A DNA stretch of 64,000 nucleotides, from assembly GCF_009857535.1 (NCBI RefSeq), contig NZ_WWCS01000012.1, positions 124,001 through 188,000 on the forward strand, written 5' to 3'. The notes under the pieces are model-generated. The model was not told the DNA's origin. It made no database searches and worked only from the letters and a program-made list of their open reading frames with translations. The DNA is from Duganella margarita. Lineage in GTDB: Bacteria > Pseudomonadota > Gammaproteobacteria > Burkholderiales > Burkholderiaceae_D. Shown here one piece after another: positions 45,106 through 52,932 of the stretch. Both the position numbers and the translations under genes were made by a program. The stretch's first letter is position 1, and each line of letters opens with the position of its first letter.

Positions 45106-46281
45106 ATGCCAGAAAAGAAATTTGACGTCATCAATCTGGACCCATTTCCCGCCCGCAGCGGCGGCGCGGCGGAACGCCGGCAGCGCGATACAGACGCCCT
45201 GCGCACGATTGCCGAAGATGCCATCACCGATGCCCGAACCGATAGTGAAATTGCAAGGGAATTCATCAGCCATGGTGAACTGGGCGAAAAATCGGTCGCC
45301 AACACCCAGAAAGAGCTGTTCCGGTTTTTAACCTGGTGCCGGGAAGAGGCGGGGAAAACCCTGCGTCAGCTGACCGTGGCCGATCTGAATGGCTACAAAG
45401 ACTTCATCCGATCGCCGCCGCCGGACTGGATTTCCACCACCAAGTGGCCGCGAAACGATCCGCGCTACCGGCCGTTCAGCGGACCTTTGTCCGACGCCAG
45501 CCGGCGCCAGGCAATGATCGCCGTCAAAGGATTGTTTGCGTACGCCACTCAAACGGGCTATCTGCGGCGCGATCCGGCTGCACTGGTCAAGCACGTCAAG
45601 ACCACCAGTGCCAGCCGCATCACGCGCTACCTGACGCCGGACGCGCTGGAATTGGCGCTCACAGTCGTTGCCACGCGCGCAGCATCGACGCCAGCGTCCA
45701 TCCGCCGGCGCGAACGCGATCGTTTCCTGTTGACGGCCTACATCCACACCGGCGCGCGGCTGAGCGAAATCGTTGGCGCCAACATGGGCGCGTTCTACAC
45801 CGAAGGCAACGGCCGCTGGTGGCTGGACGTGCTCGGCAAAGGCAACAAACCGCGCCGCTTGCCGGTACCGCCGGAAATGTTGGCCGCATTCCGCCAATAC
45901 CGCGCCGCATTCGACTTGCTGCCGCAAACTGCGCGCAGCGACGCCACGCCGCTGGTATTGTCGAGCCGTGGACAATTACTGGTGCGCATCACGGACGAAG
46001 CCGCATCCGATGCGTTGAAGTCCATCTTTGCCGCCTCAGCGGCTGCAGCCGATCGATTGGGCGACGCCGACATGGCCGCGACATTTCGGCAAGCAACCGC
46101 GCACTGGCTGCGGCACAGCATGCTAACCAACCACGCCAATAACGGCGTGCAGCTGAAAACGTTGCAGGAGACTGCCGGCCACGCCAGCATCGCCACCACG
46201 GCAGCGTATCTTCACAAGACCGACAACGAGCGGCATGATGAGATTCTTGCTTCCGCCGGCATTGGTAAGGAATCCGCATAA
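45106..46281 (+). CDS. Tyrosine recombinase (phage integrase family) adjoining dif
   Basis: 391 residues. N-terminal SAM-like core-binding domain (about 50-160, EKSVANTQKELFRFLTWCRE) and a catalytic domain with all six residues: R218 (HTGARLSEIVG), K245 (GKGNKPRR), H333 and R336 (HWLRHSM), H359 (GHASIAT) and Y368 (AAYLH). This makes an active strand-exchange enzyme likely. It is longer than XerC/XerD (about 300) and is not obviously either. Its stop codon's last base is the first base of the dif-like site. Two perfect inverted repeats precede the gene. It could be a dif-associated integrase or a remnant of a terminus-targeting element. Confidence 0.92.
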   Translation: MPEKKFDVINLDPFPARSGGAAERRQRDTDALRTIAEDAITDARTDSEIAREFISHGELGEKSVANTQKELFRFLTWCREEAGKTLRQLTVADLNGYKDFIRSPPPDWISTTKWPRNDPRYRPFSGPLSDASRRQAMIAVKGLFAYATQTGYLRRDPAALVKHVKTTSASRITRYLTPDALELALTVVATRAASTPASIRRRERDRFLLTAYIHTGARLSEIVGANMGAFYTEGNGRWWLDVLGKGNKPRRLPVPPEMLAAFRQYRAAFDLLPQTARSDATPLVLSSRGQLLVRITDEAASDALKSIFAASAAAADRLGDADMAATFRQATAHWLRHSMLTNHANNGVQLKTLQETAGHASIATTAAYLHKTDNERHDEILASAGIGKESA

Positions 46282-46308
46282 CTTCGCATAATTTATATTA
46301 TGTAAAAT
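46281..46308 (+). other. dif: dif-like XerCD recombination site
   Basis: Reads ACTTCGCATAA-TTTATA-TTATGTAAAAT: XerC arm, 6-base centre and XerD arm. Compared with the E. coli dif sequence as I recall it, 23 of 28 bases match, with the inner arm bases CGCATAA and TTATGT intact. Five GGGNAGGG octamers to the left all face it. This marks the replication terminus where chromosome dimers are resolved. Confidence 0.85.
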
Positions 46309-46368
46309 TATCTATTGAAAACAGCCGGTGGACCAGTGCCGCCAGCGCACTGGCTGGCGGACGGCGAC

Positions 46369-46985
46369 CTACCCGGCCAACTCCTTTTGCAGAGCCTTGG
46401 CGATATCGGTGATCGAAACCGGCTTGGTCAAGTGATAATCGAAGCCAGCCTCTTTGGATAGCGACCGGTCCGCCGCCGTTCCACAGCCGGTGATCGCGAC
46501 CATCACGGTGTTCATCGGTCAGGCGATGCGCATCAAATCCAGCGCGGTCCGGATCGTGGCCAGCGGATTTCTGAGTTCATGCGCCAACGTCGCCAGGAAC
46601 TCGCTTTGACGGCGGCGCGCGGCCTGCAGGTCTTTGGCCAGCCGGGCACGCTCGTCCTCATTTTTTCGAGGCTCGGCGATGTCGACGGCCAACCCGGCAA
46701 AGCGTTTGGCGCCGCCTTCCTCGTCGTCGAATAATCGCCCCTTGGCGTGACCTAGATGTCTCCCCGAAAGCTGCGGTATCCGATAGTCCGCCTCGTACAG
46801 CTCGCCCGCGGCGATGGAGGTGCTAATGGCTTCGAGCACGCGCGCGCGGTCATCCGAGGGGATCATATGTCTCCGGGTACCACGACCAGGTGCCGATATT
46901 GCCCGAGGCATCGAGCAACAGCTGCAACCGGTCTTCGCTCTGGCGCAGTTCAGCGCGCAATCCTGCGCCGGGCGTCCTCGATGAT
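46369..46985 (-). pseudogene. Decayed hybrid sensor histidine kinase
   Basis: Reading the minus strand: RQSEDRLQLLLDASGNIGTW (start of a PAS domain, around 46960-46875), then in a shifted frame MIPSDDRARVLEAISTSIAA (end of a PAS), PRKNEDERARLAKDLQAARR and the H-box FLATLAHELRNPLATIRTAL ending at a stop at 46519, then in another frame MNTVMVAITGCGTAADRSLS and DYHLTKPVSITDIAKAL, the end of a receiver domain, with stop at 46369. The rest of the PAS, all of the HATPase and most of the receiver are missing. Multiple deletions and frameshifts make it non-functional. Its 5' end overlaps the lyase gene. Confidence 0.78.
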
Positions 46986-47783
46986 ACGTTGCGCTGTGAG
47001 CACCATGGGCCGGTCGATCAGGCGACCATCCAGCGCTACTGCCCCGCCCCGCGCGCGCTCGGCGGCTTCCAGCACCCGGTTCGCCCAGCGTAGTTCGTTT
47101 TCGGAGGGCACGAAGGTGCGATTGACGATCGGCACCTGGTTGGGGTGAATACAGAGTTTGCCGCCGAAGCCGAGGCGCTTGGTGTAGGCCGCATCGCGCG
47201 CAATCTTGTCCAGGTCGTCAATCTCGGTGGTGACGCCATCCACCGGACTCAGCAATCCAGCGATCCGGGAGGCCAGCACGACTTGCGAGCGGAAAAACAG
47301 CAGCTCATCCTCATCGCCGTCGATGCCCATGTCGTGCTTGAAGTCGATCGCGCCAAATAGCAGCCGTTGCACCCTGGGCGCCCTGGCCAGTTCGGCGATG
47401 CGTGAGAAACCAAGTGCCGTCTCGACCAGCGGATACACCGGCGCGCCAGCCGAGGCGCTGGCGATATCGTCGGCGCGCTCGGCCTTCGGCAGCACGATGC
47501 CGGCGATGTCGGGGCGGCGGCACACCCGCAAGTCCTCGCCAAAACAGCCCGAATTAACGCAGTTGACCTTGACCAGGATGGGCACCTGGTTGGCGTGCGC
47601 CTCGGCGCTGTCGAGCCAGTTGGTCAGGCTGTTGCGGCCGGCGGTCTTGTCGCCGGCTCCTACTGCATCTTCGAGGTCGATGATGACAGCGTTGGCGCCG
47701 GAGGCCACTGCCTTGGAAAATCGCTCCGGGCGATTGGCGGGAACAAACAGGTAGGAATGAACGAACGGCGAGGCGGTAGTCAT
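46950..47783 (-). CDS. CitE-like CoA ester lyase (HpcH/HpaI family)
   Basis: 277 residues. TIM-barrel lyase related to the citrate lyase beta subunit and malyl-/citramalyl-CoA lyases. Marks: SYLFVPANRPERFSKA, VIIDLEDAVG (metal ligand region), VKVNCVNS, GIVLPKAE, PLVETALGF, GAIDFKHDMG and GGKLCIHPNQV. GGGAGCG precedes the ATG. Single gene; the nearby cit genes of a true citrate lyase are absent, so a malyl-CoA or citramalyl-CoA type substrate is more likely. Confidence 0.88.
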   Translation of the reverse strand: MTTASPFVHSYLFVPANRPERFSKAVASGANAVIIDLEDAVGAGDKTAGRNSLTNWLDSAEAHANQVPILVKVNCVNSGCFGEDLRVCRRPDIAGIVLPKAERADDIASASAGAPVYPLVETALGFSRIAELARAPRVQRLLFGAIDFKHDMGIDGDEDELLFFRSQVVLASRIAGLLSPVDGVTTEIDDLDKIARDAAYTKRLGFGGKLCIHPNQVPIVNRTFVPSENELRWANRVLEAAERARGGAVALDGRLIDRPMVLTAQRIIEDARRRIAR

Positions 47784-47868
47784 GGAACGCTCCCAGGGTG
47801 GAATGTATCCATACCTTACCTCAAAGTTAAAAACGATGCGTTCAAGCAGTAAGAGGGTTAGAATTCCC

Positions 47869-47880
47869 GTTACGCGTTAC
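47869..47880 (+). repeat. Palindromic site 1 (GTTACGCGTTAC)
   Basis: One mismatch from the perfect palindrome of site 2, and the exact reverse complement of site 3. It ends 22 bases before the start codon of the zipper-like protein. Confidence 0.8.
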
Positions 47881-47902
47881 TTTATTTGACCGATCAACTC
47901 AG

Positions 47903-48181
47903 ATGACAGAAAACAAAAAACGTGGCCGCCCGGTGACCGGCCATGCGATGAGCAGCGCCGAGCGGCAGAAGGCCTACCGCGACCGCAAGCGCGCAGAAAA
48001 AACCGCCATCGCCAATTCCCGTAACGCGTTACAGGAATCGCCAGACGACGGCTCGCCGCGCCGCCTGCTGGCGGAACTGGACCGGGCCCGGCGCACCGTC
48101 GAACGGCTCACCGGGGAAAACCAGGATTTGCAGGAGCAGCTCAGGCTGGCCCAAGCCCGGACCAAAAAACGTAACGCGTAA
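47903..48181 (+). CDS. Small protein with basic region and leucine-zipper-like coiled coil
   Basis: 92 residues. An AT-hook-like KKRGRPVTG is followed by a basic stretch (AERQKAYRDRKRAEK) and, from about 53, a coiled coil with heptads L59-V66-N73-L80 (a positions) and L55-A62-L69-L76-A83 (d positions); an Asn at a central a position is typical of parallel bZIP-type dimers. The KRGRP...SSAERQKAYRDRKR head occurs in uncharacterised small proteobacterial proteins. Three GTAACGCGTTAC-like sites lie before, in the middle of and at the end of the gene. I infer a DNA-binding dimer, perhaps self-regulating. No classical ribosome site. It lies 1.6 kb from dif. Confidence 0.72.
   Translation: MTENKKRGRPVTGHAMSSAERQKAYRDRKRAEKTAIANSRNALQESPDDGSPRRLLAELDRARRTVERLTGENQDLQEQLRLAQARTKKRNA
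48021..48032 (+). repeat. Palindromic site 2 (GTAACGCGTTAC)
   Basis: Perfect 12-base palindrome inside the zipper-like gene (codons for R-N-A-L), 152 bases after site 1 measured centre to centre. Confidence 0.8.
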
Positions 48182-48182
48182 C
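48171..48182 (+). repeat. Palindromic site 3 (GTAACGCGTAAC)
   Basis: Overlaps the stop codon of the zipper-like gene and is the reverse complement of site 1, 150 bases from site 2. Confidence 0.8.
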
Positions 48183-48189
48183 GAAAATG

Positions 48190-49296
48190 CTAGTACAGCA
48201 CCACGGAACGGATCGACTCGCCGCTTTTCATCAGATCGAAGCCTTCGTTGATGCGGTCCAGCGGCAGGCGGTGGGTGATCAGGTCGTCGATGTTGAGCTT
48301 GCCTTCCATATACCAGTCGACAATCTTCGGCACGTCGGTACGACCACGGGCGCCGCCGAAGGCTGAGCCTTTCCATTCGCGACCGGTAACCAGCTGGAAC
48401 GGACGGGTTGATATCTCCTGCCCCGCCGCCGCCACGCCGATGATGAACGACTGGCCCCAGCCCTTGTGCGTGCACTCCAGCGCCTGGCGCATCAGCGTGG
48501 TGTTGCCGACGCACTCGAAGCTGTAGTCGGCGCCGCCGTCGGTCAGCTGAACGATCTGGTCGACCACGTTCTCGGCCTCGTTCGGATTGATGAAATGGGT
48601 CATGCCGAACTTGCGCGCCATTTCCTGGCGGGCCGGATTGATATCGACGCCGATGATCTTGTCCGCGCCCACCATCTTGGCCGCCTGGATCACGTTCAAC
48701 CCAATGCCGCCCAGGCCGAACACCACCACATTGGCGCCCGCCTCGACCTTGGCCGAGAACAGCACGGCGCCCACGCCGGTGGTGACGCCGCAACCGATGT
48801 AGCAGACTTTATCGAACGGCGCATCCGAGCGGATCTTGGCCAGCGCAATCTCCGGCACCACGATGTAGTTGGAAAAGGTGGACGTGCCCATGTAGTGGAA
48901 CAGCGGCTTGCCGTCCAGCGAGAAGCGGCTGGTGGCGTCAGGCATCAGGCCGCGGCCCTGGGTCGAGCGGATCGCCTGGCACAGGTTGGTCTTGCGCGAC
49001 AGGCAGAATTTGCACTGGCGGCATTCCGGCGTGTACAGCGGAATGACGTGGTCGTCTTTCTTCAGCGTGGTCACGCCGGCACCGACGTCAACTACCACAC
49101 CGGCGCCTTCGTGCCCGAGGATGGCCGGGAACAGGCCTTCCGGATCGGCGCCGGACAGGGTGTAGTAATCGGTATGGCAAATGCCGGTGGCTTTCAGCTC
49201 GACCAGCACCTCGCCCGCGCGCGGGCCAGCCAGGTCAACTTCTTCGATGGTCAGCGGCGCGCCGGCGCGCCATGCAACTGCTGCTTTGGTTTTCAT
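48190..49296 (-). CDS. frmA: S-(hydroxymethyl)glutathione dehydrogenase (class III alcohol dehydrogenase)
   Basis: 368 residues, the usual length. Catalytic zinc ATGICHTDYYTLSG and GHEGAG; structural zinc in TPECRQCKFCLSRKTNLC; the class III stretch STQGRGLMPDATSRF; NAD-binding VFGLGGIGLNVIQAAKMVG; closing GRTDVPKIVDWYMEGK. Oxidises the glutathione-formaldehyde adduct and reduces S-nitrosoglutathione. The S-formylglutathione hydrolase frmB usually seen next to it is absent here. Convergent with the zipper-like gene. Confidence 0.96.
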   Translation of the reverse strand: MKTKAAVAWRAGAPLTIEEVDLAGPRAGEVLVELKATGICHTDYYTLSGADPEGLFPAILGHEGAGVVVDVGAGVTTLKKDDHVIPLYTPECRQCKFCLSRKTNLCQAIRSTQGRGLMPDATSRFSLDGKPLFHYMGTSTFSNYIVVPEIALAKIRSDAPFDKVCYIGCGVTTGVGAVLFSAKVEAGANVVVFGLGGIGLNVIQAAKMVGADKIIGVDINPARQEMARKFGMTHFINPNEAENVVDQIVQLTDGGADYSFECVGNTTLMRQALECTHKGWGQSFIIGVAAAGQEISTRPFQLVTGREWKGSAFGGARGRTDVPKIVDWYMEGKLNIDDLITHRLPLDRINEGFDLMKSGESIRSVVLY

Positions 49297-49412
49297 GCGG
49301 GCTCCCGTTAAAAGATGGCAGCATTGTGCAGGCGGTCACGCCGCCCGTGGTCGCCCACGCATCAGAATGGCAGGAATTGGTACAATAATGACCGGATTTT
49401 TCTCACTGCCCT

Positions 49413-50441
49413 ATGAATTCATCTTCATCCCAGCCGCCGATCACGGTCGATATCGTGGTCTACCCGGGCTTTAAAGCGATGGAGGCCATCGGCCCGATGT
49501 CGGTCTTTGAATACGCCAACCTGCATTTGCAACGGCGCGGCAAAGCGCCCGGCTATGATGTCCGCATTGCCTCCGCCAAAACCGGCATGGTGCGCTCCGA
49601 TACCCTGATGGCGCTGGAAGCAACCAAGGCATTGAGTCCGCTGGCGCTGCCGGACAACGCCATCATCGTCGGCGCGCGCCATATTCAACAGGCGCTGGTC
49701 GACAGCGCCGCCATCACCGAATGGGTGGCAGCGGTCGCGGCGCGCATTCCGCGCCTGGCTTCCTTGTGCTCGGGCGCCTTCTTCCTGGCGGCGGCCGGCG
49801 TGTTGGACGGCAAGCGCGCCACCACCCACTGGAGCGTGGCCGAGCGCCTGAAGGCGGCTTATCCGGCGATTGAGGTCGACGCCGACGCCATTTTCATTCG
49901 CGCGGACAATGTGTGGACCTCGGCCGGCGTCACCGCCGGCATCGATCTCGCGCTGGCGCTGGTGGAAGAAGACTACGGCCGCGACCTGGCGCTGGAAGTG
50001 GCGACCGAAATGGTGGTCTACCTGAAGCGGCCGGGTGGCCAGTCACAATTCAGCTCCCATCTGCTGAGCGAGCGCACCACCCGCCCCAACATCCGCGCAT
50101 TGCAAAACTGGATACTGGACAACCTGCACGAACGCCTGTCGGTCGCGCAGCTGGCGCAAAAAGCCATGATGAGCGAGCGCCACTTTGCCCGTGTGTTCCA
50201 GCAGGAGGTCGGCCTGAGCACGCAGGAGTTCATCGAGATGTGCCGTTTCGAACGCGCCACCCAGCTGCTGGCCGACCTCGATCTGGCCTTGAAAGCCGTG
50301 GCGGCGCGCGCCTGCTTCAGCGACGAGGCGCATATGCGCCGGGTTTTCATCAAAAAGCTGGGCATTACGCCGAAAGTCTATCGCGAACGGTTCGCCACCA
50401 CCGGCATCGGGCGGGCGTCCGCCGCCCCCGACGAATTATGA
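49413..50441 (+). CDS. GlxA-type transcriptional regulator (DJ-1/PfpI + AraC)
   Basis: 342 residues. N-terminal DJ-1/PfpI-like domain (VDIVVYPGFKAMEAIGPMSV, ASLCSGAFFLAAAGVLDGKR with the nucleophile-elbow Cys, ATTHWSVAERL) and a C-terminal AraC double helix-turn-helix (LSVAQLAQKAMMSERHFARV, VAARACFSDEAHMRRVFIKK, ITPKVYRERF). Such regulators control amino-acid or betaine catabolism. Separated by 63 bases from fadE on the same strand; a regulatory link is possible. Confidence 0.91.
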   Translation: MNSSSSQPPITVDIVVYPGFKAMEAIGPMSVFEYANLHLQRRGKAPGYDVRIASAKTGMVRSDTLMALEATKALSPLALPDNAIIVGARHIQQALVDSAAITEWVAAVAARIPRLASLCSGAFFLAAAGVLDGKRATTHWSVAERLKAAYPAIEVDADAIFIRADNVWTSAGVTAGIDLALALVEEDYGRDLALEVATEMVVYLKRPGGQSQFSSHLLSERTTRPNIRALQNWILDNLHERLSVAQLAQKAMMSERHFARVFQQEVGLSTQEFIEMCRFERATQLLADLDLALKAVAARACFSDEAHMRRVFIKKLGITPKVYRERFATTGIGRASAAPDEL

Positions 50442-50504
50442 GCGCAACCGTACAGTAAGGCGCTGGTCGCTGGGTTATCTTCCGCCTAACTAGAGGAGAT
50501 CACC

Positions 50505-52871
50505 ATGATGCTATGGATACTTGCGGCCGTCGTCGTCGCCATTACTGTACTGCTTGCTTACGCCCCGCTGCGGCGCAGCCTGATCACGCCGCGGATCTAT
50601 GCGCTGTTCAAGCGTATCCTGCCGCCGATGTCCGATACCGAGCGCGACGCGCTGGAAGCCGGCACCACCTGGTGGGACGCCGACCTGTTCTCCGGCCGGC
50701 CGGACTGGAACAAGTTCATGGCGCTCAAGCGCCCCACCCTCACCGCCGAGGAACAGGCGTTCCTGGACAATGAAGTGCGCCAGCTGTGCGAGATGGTGGA
50801 TGACTGGGAAGCCACCCAGGTCTGGCAAGGCCTGCCGGCGCCGGCCTGGCAATTTGCCCGCGACAAGGGCTTCCTCGGCATGATCATTCCCAAGCACTAC
50901 GGCGGCAAGGCCTTCTCGGCCTATATGCATTCGCAAGTGGTGATGATGCTGTCGACGCGCTGCTCGGCGCTGGCGGTGCAGGTGATGGTGCCCAATTCGC
51001 TGGGGCCGGCCGAACTGTTGCTGCATTACGGCACCGACCAGCAAAAGGATTACTACCTGCCGCGCCTGGCCAAAGGCGAGGAAATCCCCTGCTTCGCGCT
51101 GACCAGCCCGTACGCCGGCTCGGACGCCGCCGCCATTCCGGACACCGGCGTGGTCTGCATGGGCGAGCATGAAGGCCGCGAGGTGCTGGGCTTGCGCATC
51201 ACGTGGAACAAGCGCTACATCACGCTGGGACCGATTGCCACGCTGCTCGGCCTGGCCTTCCGGGTTACCGATCCGGACCAGCTGTTGCCGGCCGACGCCA
51301 AACCCGGCATCACCTGCGCGCTGATCCCGACCACCCATCCGGGCGTCGTGATCGGCCGCCGCCACTGGCCGCTGAACGCCGTGTTCCAGAACGGTCCGAC
51401 CAGCGGCAAGGATGTCTTCATTCCGATGGAGTGGATCATCGGCGGTCCGCAGCAAATCGGCAAAGGCTGGCGCATGCTGATGGAATGCCTGGCCGCCGGC
51501 CGCGCCATTTCGCTGCCCTCGGCCAGCGTCGGCACGGCCAAGCTGGCGGTGCGCGGCACCAGCGCGTATTGCGCGATCCGCCGTCAGTTCAACACCGCGA
51601 TCGGTAAATTTGAAGGCGTGCAGGAAGCGCTGGCGCGCATGGGCGCCAATCTGTACATGATGGATGCGGCGCGCAAGCTGTCGGCGCTGGCCGTTGATCT
51701 CGGGGAAAAGCCGGCTGTCATCTCGGCCATCGCCAAATACCATGTGACCGAGCGCGGCCGCGCGGTGGTCAACGACGGTATGGATATCCTGGGCGGCAAA
51801 GGCATCTGCATGGGGCCGTCCAACTTCCTGGCGCGCGCGTATCAGCAGATTCCGATCGCCATCACGGTGGAAGGCGCCAATATTCTCACGCGTTGCCTGA
51901 TCATCTTCGGCCAGGGCGCGATTCGCTCCCATCCTTACGTGCTGAAGGAAATGCGCTCCACCGCCGACGCCGATCAACGCCAGGGCCTGATCGATTTCGA
52001 CGCCGCCTTCTTCGGCCACATGCGCTTCACGTTTGGCAATGCCTTCCGTTCGCTGTGGTACAGCCTGACCGGCGCCATGACCGCACCGGTGCCGCAACGC
52101 GCGTCGCGCGAGATGGCCAGCTATTACCGTGCGGTGGGCCGTCTGTCGACCGCCTTCGCGCTGATGACTGATTTGTCGATGTTCACGCTGGGTGGCGACC
52201 TGAAACGGCGCGAACGCATCTCGTCGCGCCTGGGCGACGTGCTGTCGATGCTGTACCTGATCAGCGCCACGCTGAAACGCTATGAGGATGACGGCCATCA
52301 GGAAGCCGATGCGCCGTATGCCCACTGGTCGATCCAGGATGCGCTCGACAAGGCGCAGATCGCGCTGGTCGGCGTGCTGGACAACTTCCCCAGCCGCCCG
52401 GCGGCCTGGCTGGCGCGGCTGCTGGTGTTCCCGTTCGGCCTGCCGTATGCGGCGCCGTCCGACCGCATCGGCGCGCAAGTGGCGACGGCGATGCAAACCC
52501 ACGGCGATTCCCGCGAACGGCTGCTGGCCGACACCTTCCTGGCCGACGACCTGCGCGATCCGGTCGCCTGCGGCGAACTGGCGTTCGGTTTGCTGAGCAT
52601 GGTGGATGGCATCGAGCACCGTCTGAAACCCGCCATCAAATCCGGCCAGCTGCCGCCGATACCGCAAAGCCTGCCGGAGATGGAACACTGGATCACCAAC
52701 GCCGCCTCCCAAGGACTGATGACGCCGGAAGAACGGCGCGCGATGTCGGACTTTGCCCGCTACACCGACCTGTCGGTGCATGTGGACGACTTCCCGCCCG
52801 ACCTCAACGCGGCGGCCGACGCCGAACAGCGCCGCCGCATGGCGCCGCAAGCGCAAGCAGAGACGGCCTGA
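50505..52871 (+). CDS. fadE: Acyl-CoA dehydrogenase FadE
   Basis: 788 residues, close to the ~810 of E. coli FadE, the long membrane-associated type. An N-terminal helix (LWILAAVVVAITVLLAYAPL) precedes the acyl-CoA dehydrogenase core (CFALTSPYAGSDAAAIPDTG; GKGICMGPSNFLARAYQQIP), then an extra C-terminal domain. First step of fatty acid beta-oxidation, FAD-dependent. AGAGGAG 7 bases before the ATG. It fits with the wax-ester fusion gene in storage-lipid turnover, though the two are 39 kb apart. Confidence 0.94.
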   Translation: MMLWILAAVVVAITVLLAYAPLRRSLITPRIYALFKRILPPMSDTERDALEAGTTWWDADLFSGRPDWNKFMALKRPTLTAEEQAFLDNEVRQLCEMVDDWEATQVWQGLPAPAWQFARDKGFLGMIIPKHYGGKAFSAYMHSQVVMMLSTRCSALAVQVMVPNSLGPAELLLHYGTDQQKDYYLPRLAKGEEIPCFALTSPYAGSDAAAIPDTGVVCMGEHEGREVLGLRITWNKRYITLGPIATLLGLAFRVTDPDQLLPADAKPGITCALIPTTHPGVVIGRRHWPLNAVFQNGPTSGKDVFIPMEWIIGGPQQIGKGWRMLMECLAAGRAISLPSASVGTAKLAVRGTSAYCAIRRQFNTAIGKFEGVQEALARMGANLYMMDAARKLSALAVDLGEKPAVISAIAKYHVTERGRAVVNDGMDILGGKGICMGPSNFLARAYQQIPIAITVEGANILTRCLIIFGQGAIRSHPYVLKEMRSTADADQRQGLIDFDAAFFGHMRFTFGNAFRSLWYSLTGAMTAPVPQRASREMASYYRAVGRLSTAFALMTDLSMFTLGGDLKRRERISSRLGDVLSMLYLISATLKRYEDDGHQEADAPYAHWSIQDALDKAQIALVGVLDNFPSRPAAWLARLLVFPFGLPYAAPSDRIGAQVATAMQTHGDSRERLLADTFLADDLRDPVACGELAFGLLSMVDGIEHRLKPAIKSGQLPPIPQSLPEMEHWITNAASQGLMTPEERRAMSDFARYTDLSVHVDDFPPDLNAAADAEQRRRMAPQAQAETA

Positions 52872-52932
52872 GTTGCTTTAGAATAAGCCCCTTTGCGGCA
52901 GCATTGCTGCGACTGCTTACGCATAGGGCCTT

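Noticed and set aside
46281-46308. Attachment site of an integrated phage or IMEX
   Set aside because: No second dif copy or phage genes were seen on either side; the site reads as the chromosomal dif itself.
50511-52856. 781-codon open frame antisense to fadE
   Set aside because: Shadow frame; Arg/His-rich composition, no domain, and fadE is unambiguous.
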